DNA from: Lantana camara
Lineage: Eukaryota; Streptophyta; Magnoliopsida; Lamiales; Verbenaceae
Direction of reading: 5' to 3'
DNA length: 64,000 bases
NCBI GenBank assembly: GCA_037501455.1
Contig: CM074865.1
Location: forward strand, 9,895,001-9,959,000
Of the stretch, positions 34,768 to 45,500 are shown piece by piece. Made by a program: the position numbers and the translations under genes. Below the pieces are notes generated by a model. The model saw nothing but the letters and a program-made list of their open reading frames with translations, was not told the origin of the DNA and did not search any database. The first letter of the stretch is position 1. Each line of letters starts with the position of its first letter.

Positions 34768-36722
34768 ATGGCTCTTCGGAGAACACTTTCCAAGCGCGTA
34801 TTCCACCGCGCAACCACGCCACCCCTCCTATCTCCGGCGACTCCAACCACTGTGACGGTGGCGGCTATGCTTGTTCAAGTTCAACCCCACCGCGAGTTCT
34901 TCACTGCCCCGCCATTCTTCCGCCGCTATCTCCAGCGCAGCGCCATCAACCGCCACTCCGCCGCCACTTCCCTCCCCTCGACGTTCCTCGCGCTTCCGGT
35001 CGGTGAAAAGCTCAGAGAGAATCTCAAATCTCGGGGCTCCACCGGAGACCACCGCCACGGAGTGAGTTCGCCTCTCGGGTGCTCTCCGCCGTCTGCGGTG
35101 GTGGAGGGAGGGTTTGGTGTGAGTGCGGCGGACGCGAAGAGACTGCTGAGGCTGATGCAAGTGTGTAAGGTTAGGGAAAGAATAAGGAATATTCCGGCGA
35201 GTACGATTCAGTACGGCGAGTTTGTACGGATGTGCGGCGACGTGTGTGGGGATGATGAAATAGGTTCCCAGTTGGCCAAGGCGTTGGACGAATCAGGAAA
35301 CGTCATCGTTTTAGGTGACGTCGTCTTTCTCCATCCAGATCAGGTACATTCATTGTGACTCGTAATCTTGATAATTTGATTTAATGATTAATTAGCAACA
35401 TAATTGTTGAGCATATATATATTATTCGTTTGTGACTGCAATTAGAGAGTATTAATTACAATCAGTACATATCATAATTTTTTTTTTTTTTTAATTTGGT
35501 AAATTAAAAAAAATAAATAAATTATGATATGTACTGATTGTAATTAATACTCTCTAATTGCAGTACATATCATAAATAATGCCCCTCATGCAAATTCATG
35601 CAAAGACAATGTTGTAAACCACATTATAAAAACGGTTTTAAGGCATTCGATTTTTCCTTTAAATCATGCGTTTCATATTGAGCTTCACTTATTTCTGTCC
35701 TATTCTGAACGTCAATTAATATACATTATGTAAGTGAAAAAACAAAACACAAAATGAAACAAGATATCTAAATCATAGTAACCCAAAAGCGAAAATTATA
35801 AATTTAGTATACCAACTAGATTAATTTTGTGTTTTTGATACATTTTATTTTTCGGCAACAAAATAGGACCGTATCTCAAAAATCAAGCAATTTAGTGCAT
35901 ATTTTTGGTCGGAAAACTAATTTTACCAGCTGGAATTTACATGTGGAAACTCAGGATTCGCCGCGTGTAAAACTGGGTTGGGTTTTTGGCAAACAAAATA
36001 GGGTTCCGGTAAAAAAGTACTAAAATTACTGAATTAGTGAGTTAGTATACTAAATTCGTAATTTTCCCTAACCTAAAATAAAGAAAATTTTACCGGCCAT
36101 TTATGACCCCGTTGGAATTGAAGTACCAAAATCTCAAATACTAAGATAACAAAATAAAATTGATTTTAAGGTTTAACAAAAATTTGCTTGAAATTTTCAA
36201 CTATTTCTTCAAGTTCACTTCATTCATCTCTCATTTTTCTCACTCAAGTTGCCGTCTAAAACGTCGTCGTTTCAGGTGGCAAAATCAATGGAGGAACTCC
36301 TATCCAACTCCACAGCCATGCCCAACGACCCAAGAAGAGAAGAACTGGCCCAACTCCAAACCCAAAAGGCCTTAATCGACAAATCGGCCCAATTCCTCGT
36401 TCTCAGGGAGCTCTATTTTGGGCTGGGCTTTTTGGTGGCCCAAACATTGGGCTTTATGAGGCTAACTTTTTGGGAGATGAGTTGGGATGTGATGGAGCCC
36501 ATTTGCTTCTTTGTCACCACACTTTACTCTATATTGGCCTATGCCTTCTTCTTGAGGACCTCCAAAGAGCCCAACTTTGAAGGGTTTTTCCAAAGGAGGT
36601 TGAGAGTCAAGCAGAAAAAGCTTATGAGAAGTCATAATTTTGATTTGAATAGATATAATCAGCTTCTTGAAGCTTTTTATCCCAAGTGTTGTGACCAAAG
36701 ATCAAGAGTGGGGAGTTTCTAG
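34768..36722 (+). CDS. MCU: mitochondrial calcium uniporter protein (MCU family)
   Basis: Two exons, 34768-35343 and 36276-36722, join in phase (HPDQ|VAKS) to give 340 aa. The family forms the Ca2+-selective pore of the inner mitochondrial membrane. Residues 1 to about 60 are Arg/Ser/Ala-rich with almost no acid ([18 protein letters not shown]), a mitochondrial targeting sequence. The matrix domain ends with [15 protein letters not shown] and [21 protein letters not shown] coiled coil ([20 protein letters not shown]) precedes transmembrane helix 1 (about 237-256). The pore motif is WDVMEP (262-267; canonical WDIMEP), followed by helix 2 (about 269-286). The start is set by the TATA box at 34708. 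Plant genomes have several MCU paralogues; which one this is cannot be told. Confidence 0.95.
35437..35562. repeat. perfect 44-bp inverted repeat in the uniporter intron
   Basis: The left arm (35437-35480) begins TGCAATTAGAGAGTATTAAT. The right arm (35519-35562) is its exact reverse complement. The spacer is 38 bases of A/T. Directly after the right arm, GTACATATCATAA repeats part of the left arm. It could be a small foldback element or a hairpin-RNA precursor. Confidence 0.85.
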
Positions 36723-36796
36723 GGTTTCTTGGATCAAGAATGAGTTGTATAGACGTAATTAGATTAGTTTAGGGTTACGATATTGTTCAGATATTT

Positions 36797-36935
36797 TTAA
36801 AAATATTATTTTGTTGTGTCGATCACTCTGTGTCTGATACTTCTCACGTGGACAATTAAAAGAGAGATTTGTATCGCCGTCTCCGTTTCGTGTCGTATTC
36901 GAATTATCGTGTTTGTATCCGTACAATATAGGTTT
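36797..36935 (-). repeat. GTGTCG-family dispersed repeat, copy 2
   Basis: Reverse orientation, diverged: TTCTCACGTGGACAATT, CGTCTCCGTTTCGTGTCGTATT, ending TTGTATCCGTAC. It lies just downstream of the uniporter stop codon. Confidence 0.5.
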
Positions 36936-38312
36936 TGGGCGTAGATGTTGAAAAGATTTCTTTAATGGTTGATTATGGTGTAGGGTTTAATTTTAGCTAG
37001 GTGGTATGATGGGATAATTGGATCATGGCAATGTTTAAAGGTTTATATAATAGTGAATTATTGTTTACATTTCGTTTATCGGTAATCAAATGCTGTCAAG
37101 AGTTCAAATTTGATTTTAAGTATGGAGTAATTTTAAATTTTGAATCAGAATAAGTGCTGATCATGATATAAATATTTGCTGAAAATGCATAATTGAGTGT
37201 TTCTGTGTTGTAATCCTACTAAAGTAGTGATCGATGGTGCTAAATGTCCAGTCCATTTCATGTACAAGCTAACAGGAGTTCGAATCCCTACTTTGGGGTG
37301 CTTGTGTTTTTTTATTTAAAAAGTTCCATTTCATGTAAAATACTAGCAAAGAGTGCCCAACAAAACATTGCATTGTTGTCGTGTTTGCTAGGTTAAGACG
37401 ATTTCATATATATAAAATGACGTCTAACTGAATCTCTCATTACATAAATAAATAATAAGTTAATAACTCATATTTTCGGCACAAATTCATATCCGTGCAC
37501 CGTAATTCCTTCCTTTTTTCTTTCTATTAGGCACGAATCAAATCGTATTCAGAAAACCTAAAATTTCATTTTGCATAAATTTATTGTATATTTGTTTAAC
37601 AAGATTTTATATAAACTTGTGGGACAGGTGATTCTGGTGTCCAATCACTTCAGTGGTAAATTATAGCAATTTTTGTGTGACACTTTTATGTATACGTAGG
37701 GACATTTTGCATGGCCCTATGTGGGGTAATGTTAATGAGTTGTCCCTTAAAACTAACCTAATTATTCATACAATTTGTCACAGCACATATAAATTAATTT
37801 CATCAATTTCTTATCCAAATTGGGACATTATTTCTTTACGAAAAGTAATTTAAACTTTCAAAAAGTTAGTTAAAGTATCAACGGGAGAGGCCAATTTATA
37901 TCACCATTTACAAGATTTATACCGAATGACTGTTTTCCTACATATCAATTATAATTTCGTATTCAAAAATTTAAATATAAAATTTTTAATTAAGTTAATA
38001 TAATGTCAAACTATTCAGACCATTTAAGGATTGTAATGGTACTCATCATAGGACAATTTAAGTCAAACTTTCTTATTAAACAGCTTTATATAAAAAAATA
38101 TTAAACATGATAAAAATAATTATTTCTTTGACCAAAGCACAGCTTATACAGTTAGTAGCTTCGTAGATAGCTGCTTACCAAAATTTGGAGAAACATAAAC
38201 ACTCTTTCGACTTTCGATAATTCACTACTTCCTAACCCTATATAACTTTACAGAACAAACTTCAATGTCCCACCACTCCACACAAAAGAAAAAATAGGAG
38301 AAAAGGGAAGTG

Positions 38313-38361
<49 letters not shown>

Positions 38362-40744
38362 TTCTATTCTGCCTACGTTGATCCGATTAAACTCAACTAA
38401 TTACACAAAATACATAATAAATATAAGTAGGCTTGTTATATTGGTCAAATCGAACCAATCTGAGTTAAAATTAATAGGAGGCTAAAGTTTAAAAGTAAGA
38501 TTTTTTTAAGAAATCAGTATGCATTTTTTGTGTTAACTAAAAAGTACAATTTTTTAAAAAAATAAGTATGCCTTTTTTTTAAACTCATGCACACTTAAAC
38601 GAGATTCGAACCCGAACATTGTATTGGAGAATGAATCCATTAACCACTTGAACTAACTCCTATTGACTAAAAAAACCGGTATGCACTTTTTATTTTGTGA
38701 GTGTAATAATGCAAAATTAGCTTGTAATAATTCATTTTTGTAATTATTGAGAGGCAACGGATGTTGGGACAGTTGCATGACCTAACACGGAGACCCTAAA
38801 TTCTAAATTCTAATAGAGTTGTTACTTAAAACTTACATCATATATAATTGATTCATGACGTTTTGTCATGCCCAAATTTAAACATATTATATGTAAATTA
38901 GGCCAACTTCTCAACCAATATAGGATTTTATTTCAGTAAATTAGTTTTGTTAATCATCAAACATATCAGCCATCTATACTTTTCTGTCAATTGATTTTCC
39001 ATAATTGTCTAAATAGAATTTAAATTAACAACATAAAATTGTATAAATTATAAGCTGAATTTAGAAATATGTCTTTATTTTTTACTTAAAATAAGCAGAA
39101 ATTTGTATTAAAAACAAATACTTAATTTTGGGAGTTTGCATACGCGGACTTATATAAAAGATCTTTTGTATACATATATTTATGGGGTTGTATTATCTTA
39201 TAGGGGTGGTGGACCTATGATTTGTCCCATTAAGACATTAATGGTATAAAAAATGGTGACAATTAGTGACTAACCATCTCAATCAATGCTTTAAAATTGC
39301 AAAGATTACCATATATTATTGGTGAGCTGTGATTTTGGTCATAGTTGTTAATTAGCTTATGCACATTACTTAAACCATGATCGGATAGGGCCATTCAACT
39401 TTGATTGCATAAATAATAAATTTAGAGTGCAAAACATACAAGAAAGGGATGTATTAAAGGTCAAAGTTTAAATAAATTAATTAATATTTAATACTCAATT
39501 ACTAATTCAAATTAGGTTAGCAAGACAAACAACAAACCCTAACTACCCCACACAAATTAAGGATTTTTAGATACGTACATTTGGCCTTCTTTTATTCTTT
39601 GTGTTTTTTTAGTGGCAAATTATTTTTGTTGGAATCATTTTATTCTTTAAGTCCACACACAATCCAACCCCCTAATGAACATTTTTTAAACTCCTTTTCT
39701 CATTTGTCATCTTAAAGTATATCATTGTTAAGATATCTATAAAATATATATATATTTATTGGTTTTGTACGATTAGAGCCTTAGAGTACTATACATGCAT
39801 TTTCTTGGTGTAAACTATTGATCTGATACTTTTATGTCCCCACTCGGGTTACAGGTTCACGTTACCTAACCCCGCAGAAAATTTATAAATACTTGGTATA
39901 ATAGACTTAATAGTTGGATAAATACTCGTAGAGAAAAAACTACTAATCTATGTTAGTCTGAATCTTGATGCGTATTTGGTGGTTGATTTGTTTATCGGAC
40001 TTGAGGCTTATTTGCTAGTTTGATTGTCGTAGTTGTGTTTGGGTCTAGCATGTCCTCGAGTGAGACCAAATTAAACCTTGCCAAAAATCCAAAATTGTTC
40101 ACGCCTCACTATTTTCTCAGACATCTGTATATGTTTCTTATGGTAAAGAAAGAAGAAGAAGAAGAAGAAGAAGTTTTAGTATTTCTTATGGTAAGTTTCA
40201 GGATTTGAATTCACCGACTCAAGGAACAAATAGATATTTTAGTGATAAATATCCATTTGTGAATTGATAAATCATGAGTTCAATTTCCATTAAAGTATGT
40301 TTGTTTATGTGTATAAGCAAAAAATATATTTACCACCCCCAAGGAAATCAAATTAGTTTTATACTTTTATTCTATTTGGAAAGTATCCAATATATATTAA
40401 ATTAATTATAGAAATATTCCAAATCCAGTAAGTATAGAATAATATAAGATATTATAATTTTACATACTATATAGAAATAAATTATGGCTTAACAAACTAA
40501 TTATGCACACCATTTAATGTTCTTTTAAGTTTTAACCGTTTGTGTGCTCTATAGTCTATAGCCCACTATGAAGTTTTTGACCAAACAAATGTAGTTAACA
40601 TAAGACTGAACTTTATTTTTTCCAAAGCAAAGTTGACACAAAATTATTACTATTTAGACAACATATAATTACTATTCATCTATCATTTTGCTCTATCATA
40701 TTATATCAGATACCATATTAGACATTCTTTACGTAAAATTTTAA
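36936..40744. other. AT-rich intergenic region
   Basis: No gene is recognised. It holds a (TA)n microsatellite at about 38313-38359 and a short GAA repeat near 40149-40172. Confidence 0.45.
38313..38359. repeat. (TA)n microsatellite
   Basis: About 23 uninterrupted TA dinucleotides. Confidence 0.9.
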
Positions 40745-40818
40745 AAAAAAAATTATTATCGTCATTTTCGTATCGTTGTCGTGCCCGTGTCACCGTACCT
40801 ATATTCGTGCATCATAAC
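40745..40818 (-). repeat. GTGTCG-family dispersed repeat, partial copy 3
   Basis: Keeps only one end: ATCGTTGTCGTGCCCGTGTC and ATATTCGTGCATCAT. Confidence 0.5.
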
Positions 40819-41664
40819 TATCGATATAAATTTACCTATATAGTCTCCTTTCCTTTCCATATAGAATACAATTCCTACCCGAGCGATCTTCAATAATTGC
40901 AACATCTCATGATTTATATAATCCTTTAGCCATATACATAAGATATGCACAAGGCGACTTACTTTTTATATTATTAATAATAATCTTAAATATATAATCC
41001 AGCTTTATCCAAACCAAATATTTCTTGTATTAAGTATATATTAACTAGTCTAATTGTACCTAGATTAATTATCAGCTTTCTAATAATATAAAAGCAAGTG
41101 GGTCAGGGTTTTTTCGGTAATTTCACTAAAATAAGACCACTTTTTTAAATACCACCCAATCCTTGGATATTTTTATATGCAAGTTGTAACCTTTTCTAGT
41201 ATTACTTTATACACCCTTTACCATGTTTCTAGCCTAATAATACCCTCCTCAGAAAATGTACAACTTTTGTGTTTTTAATCAAAATAATTTAATTATTTAT
41301 CTAATATAATAATTTATAACTTAATCGAAATTTGTGTAAAATTAATCCAGCGTATAATCTAATATTTTCTTATAATATAACGTGAGTTTAAAAAAAGATC
41401 GTTAAAGATAGATGAACTCTTTTATTTCAATTACATCCTCTTTTAAGTTGAATAATTTCAACCCAAAGTTGATTAAATCAAACTACTATAGACGAAAGTT
41501 TTACACTTTATCCGTGATTGATGAAAGCGTTGGTCTAAGTGATCAAAAAATTTTTTTTCCAGGGTAATCACTCGGATTCGATTCTCTTTAATACTTTAAC
41601 TATTTGGATATCTTAAAAATAAAATAATATATTTATCATTATTATTGAGTTTTCTTTGAATAGT
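40819..41664. other. AT-rich intergenic region
   Basis: No coding region or bounded repeat is recognised. Confidence 0.4.
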
Positions 41665-41930
41665 ACCCATAAGTTGAAAAAATTCTCTTTAACTCCCCAC
41701 TTTCAAAAAAGTTTCCCGTTTGCTCCCCAGATGACAGGCCAAATTCCTTTTAACTCCTCATTGTTGTATAAAAACTAAAGAATCACGTGATTTGGGGATT
41801 TTGGTACGCGATTCTTGAATTTTTATACAATATGTCAAAAAAATGGGGAGTAAAAAGGAAGTATGATTTTCATCTGGGGAGTTCAGAGGAATATTTTTGA
41901 AAGTAAAAAATAAAGAGGAATTTGAATTTC
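41665..41930. repeat. foldback element with imperfect inverted arms
   Basis: Left arm phrases ACTCCCCACTTTCAAAAA, GCTCCCCAGATGA, TTCCTTTTAACTCC and TTGTATAAAAACT recur as reverse complements in mirrored order on the right (TTTTTATACAA, GGGGAGTAAAAAGGAA, TCATCTGGGGAGTT, TTTTTGAAAGT). Arms are about 110-120 bases around a centre near 41790. No target duplication was found. Confidence 0.55.
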
Positions 41931-42365
41931 CATTTGGAGATTTTTCGGAAATTATCCGCATTATAAATGATTGGATTCGTTCGCATGAGACTTATATATA
42001 TATATTTGTGTGTTTAGATAGGAAAACCCAGAAATACCCAGCCAAGAATCAAAAGAGCTCATCTAACTCTACCCACCCCACCAATTCGCACTTTCTTTAC
42101 TTATTTAATCTCAGCAAAGTTTAATCATTTCAATTTCCTCGTTTCTGTGCACTCTCTACTCTTCCTCCACACTAAAATCTTTGGTGAGATTTGTATTTCC
42201 TCGGTGAAATTAGGCGGAAACAGTGTGCAAGAGCTCACGTAAAACGAGATTGGAAGAGCTGTTGACTGTCCGCTTTTGGAAGAATCATCGGAAAGCTGAA
42301 ACATTTTGTCATTTCTCGTGAAGTTTGAGGGTTTTCGGTTTCTGGGTTTTCGTGTGCTGCGTATA

Positions 42366-42428
42366 ATGCGGAGGGTTTCGGGCGTTTTCCACGGGTTGGA
42401 GCCGATCGGAGAAGCGCCGACGATTTGA
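42366..42428 (+). CDS. upstream ORF 1 of the leishmanolysin-like gene
   Basis: A 20-codon frame (MRRVSGVFHGLEPIGEAPTI) in the presumed 5' leader. Its TGA overlaps the ATG of the next upstream frame as TGATG. It is likely to affect translation of the main frame if present in the mature leader; it is not expected to have a function as a peptide. Confidence 0.4.
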   Translation: MRRVSGVFHGLEPIGEAPTI

Positions 42429-42532
42429 TGGAAACGAGGTTGTACGCGTTCGACGTTTTTGTTTCATGGAGTTCAGGATTCGGTGTTGCCGATGTGCCGA
42501 GGCTTCCTTACTCCCAAGATTTGAACTGAATT
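42428..42532 (+). CDS. upstream ORF 2, overlapping the main start
   Basis: A 34-codon frame ([19 protein letters not shown]...). It begins at the stop of uORF 1 and overlaps the main ATG at 42466 in another frame. Ribosomes starting here would bypass the main start. Confidence 0.4.
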
Positions 42533-45500
42533 TTGTTGTAATTTGTATCAAGGTAAGATTTTTTTATTGTTTTTGGGTTTTTTGCAATAGAATTTATTTT
42601 ATCTTTTGAAGGAGCTTCTGGGTACTGAGGAATTAATGCTGGGGAAGGAAAAAGATGGATTTTAGCTTGCTTCTAATCTGTGCAAGAGCTGTACATTTTG
42701 GGTTATTTATTTGTTTTCTTGTTGAGCTGATGATGTGAACTGGTATTGCAATTTTGGAAGGTGGGCTTGTGTATTTACCATCGGATTTCCATGTTTTTGG
42801 AAGTTTTCCTTTCTGGGTGCATGTTTTATATTCGTTTCAGAAATAAATCTGTTCTTATTACCAGTTTATGAACCATTTAAAAGAAGAAAAAGTGGAAACA
42901 TCTTTAGAATTTGTGTATACTGTACCAATGGGTGTTTACTATGTTCTCGGAAGTGGTTTCCGTTGAATTAGGAATTGATTGGTTAATTTGATGGCCTTGT
43001 TCTTGAAGCTATAACTAAATTTATAAAATTCTTACTCTCAGGTCATTGGGTGTTTTACAAGTCAGTTTCAAATACGGAAATTAAGAAATTATATGTTACA
43101 GATACCAGAAAAGTCATTATCACTGTTTATCTTTCAGGTTTTATTGGTGTTGCTGCTCTTGGAAGCTGCTTTTGCATCTACCAAAGAGTATCAGTTGCAG
43201 CGACAAGTGCATGAACATGACAGGGAAAATATAATATCACATTCTTGCATTCACGATCAGATAATTGAACAAAGAAAGAAGCCTGGTCGTCAATTGTATT
43301 CTGTATCTGCTCAGGTTTATGTTGAACCTGATGTTTCCGAACCCCTCCAAAGAAGGGGAAGATCATTGCTTGGAGTATCTGAATTGCCAAAGCGGCATAG
43401 TGATGCTAAAAAACCGATTAGAATTTATTTAAATTATGATGCAGTTGGCCATTCTTCTGATAGGGACTGCCGGAACGTGGGAGATGTTGTGAAGGCAAGT
43501 GTTTGTGAAAGAAGTGAAATTTTTGTGCACTAAATTCTCATATGTGCTGATTTTCGATTCTTTCTGCTGTATTCTTTTTCATATATATTTTGTTGACCAG
43601 CTAGGGGAACCAACTGGAGCTTCTTATTCTGGTACACCTTCTTGTAACCCTCAAGGGGATCCTCCTATTTACGGTGATTGTTGGTATAATTGTACACTCG
43701 ATGATATTGCCGGGGAGGACAAAAAACATCGTCTCCGCAAGGTTCTTTATTTATAATTTTAAATAATAATTTTTCTGTTATTGCTCTTTAACTGAATAAT
43801 GGAAGGATGGGATGCTGAAATGCTAGAAAACTCTCCAGGCTTTAGGACAGACAGCAGACTGGTTTCGAAGAGCCTTATCTGTTGAGCCTGTAAGGGGGAA
43901 TTTAAGGTTGAGTGGATATTCTGCATGCGGTCAAGATGGAGGTGTTCAACTTCCTAGGGAATATGTGGAAGGTCTTTTTCTTGCATAAAGATACTATCTT
44001 TTCAACTCTTCAAGAGATTAAATGTGTTATTTATTACATCTTCTGTTTTTTTTCCCTCAGATGGGGTGGCTAATGCAGATTTAGTTCTTTTGGTTACTAC
44101 AAGACCGACAACTGGAAACACTTTAGCCTGGGCAGTGGCTTGCGAACGCGATCAATGGGGTCGTGCTATTGCTGGTATCGATTTTTATTTAGCAATGAGA
44201 TAAATTCATTTCTTCATATTTTATTTAAGTACATTTTCTGAAGGAGGAAGTTTTGGAATGGAAAACAGGGCATGTGAATGTTGCACCTCGCCACCTGACT
44301 GCTGAAGCTGAAATCTTACTTTCTGCTACCCTTATACATGAGGTGAGTTAATTTTAAATTTTAAGGAATTTTCAAAGTTGGAGTTGCATTTTTCATTGAA
44401 TTATTGAAGATTTCGACTTTTGTAGGTTATGCATGTTCTTGGATTTGATCCTCACGCCTTTGCTCATTTTCGGGATGAGAGAAAAAGAAGACGTACTCGG
44501 GTAAGTTTGCGTAATTATGTTAATTTTTGTTCATGATCAGGAAATTTTAATGCCAATTTCCCACTTTTTGTTGGAGAATGTGGAATTATTTGAGATATAG
44601 CATATTTATATCAAATTTGTGAACTTTTGATGAAGGTTTTGTTAGTCGACCAGCCATATATCATTAATGCACTCAGTGTTACTGTTTATGATGTCCGAAT
44701 TTCAATGTTGGATATTTTGATTGATGGTTGAATTAAATTCAGATACAGTGTTGTCACAGATATTTTTATGAGTTTATCCCGTCTCCCTAAATTCTGAAGT
44801 TGTATTCAAATTTTATGTTAAGTTTGATATAGTATTACTTTGTTTTATCTAAATTTATCTTGATGCAAATATTCCTTTTTTTTTGGGGTAAAGATTGATG
44901 CAAATATTCATTTATTATATAACTCTGTTGCAGGTTACTGAACAAGCTATGGATGAAAAACTTGGACGAACTGTAACAAGGGTTGTGCTTCCTCGAGTTA
45001 TCATGCATTCTCGTTATCACTATGGGGTGCGGTTATTGACCTCTTTTTATACAGTTTCTCTTTTGTGAGATGTGTTTCTATACTCTTTTTTATTTTGCCA
45101 ATATTACCTTGCACCACCAGATATTATATTAGTAAACCTTGTTTCATAAAGCTTTTTCTCTTCAGGCTTTCTCCAAGAATTTCACTGGCTTAGAGCTTGA
45201 AGACGGTGGTGGGCGTGGCACATCAGGTGATTCATCATTTGATTTTTCTAAATAAATAATTGGCATAATTGTTCTGCTTTTAGCTTTTAATAATTACATT
45301 AGCTGCTGATATTACCATTAATATTGTTCACTTTAATTAACTCAGGATCTCATTGGGAGAAAAGACTCTTGATGAACGAGATTATGACGGGCTCAGTTGA
45401 TACAAGATCAGTAGTTTCTAAAATGACACTTGCTTTACTAGAAGATTCCGGCTGGTACCGGGCTAATTACAGCATGGCTGATAATCTTGACTGGGGTAAA

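Noticed and set aside
34828..35160. 110-residue minus-strand frame over uniporter exon 1
   Set aside because: Arg/His-rich shadow of the GC-rich exon; the plus strand has the targeting sequence, splice site and MCU motifs.
35829..36023. 64-residue frame inside the uniporter intron
   Set aside because: No recognisable domain; it lies between a clear donor at 35344 and acceptor at 36275.
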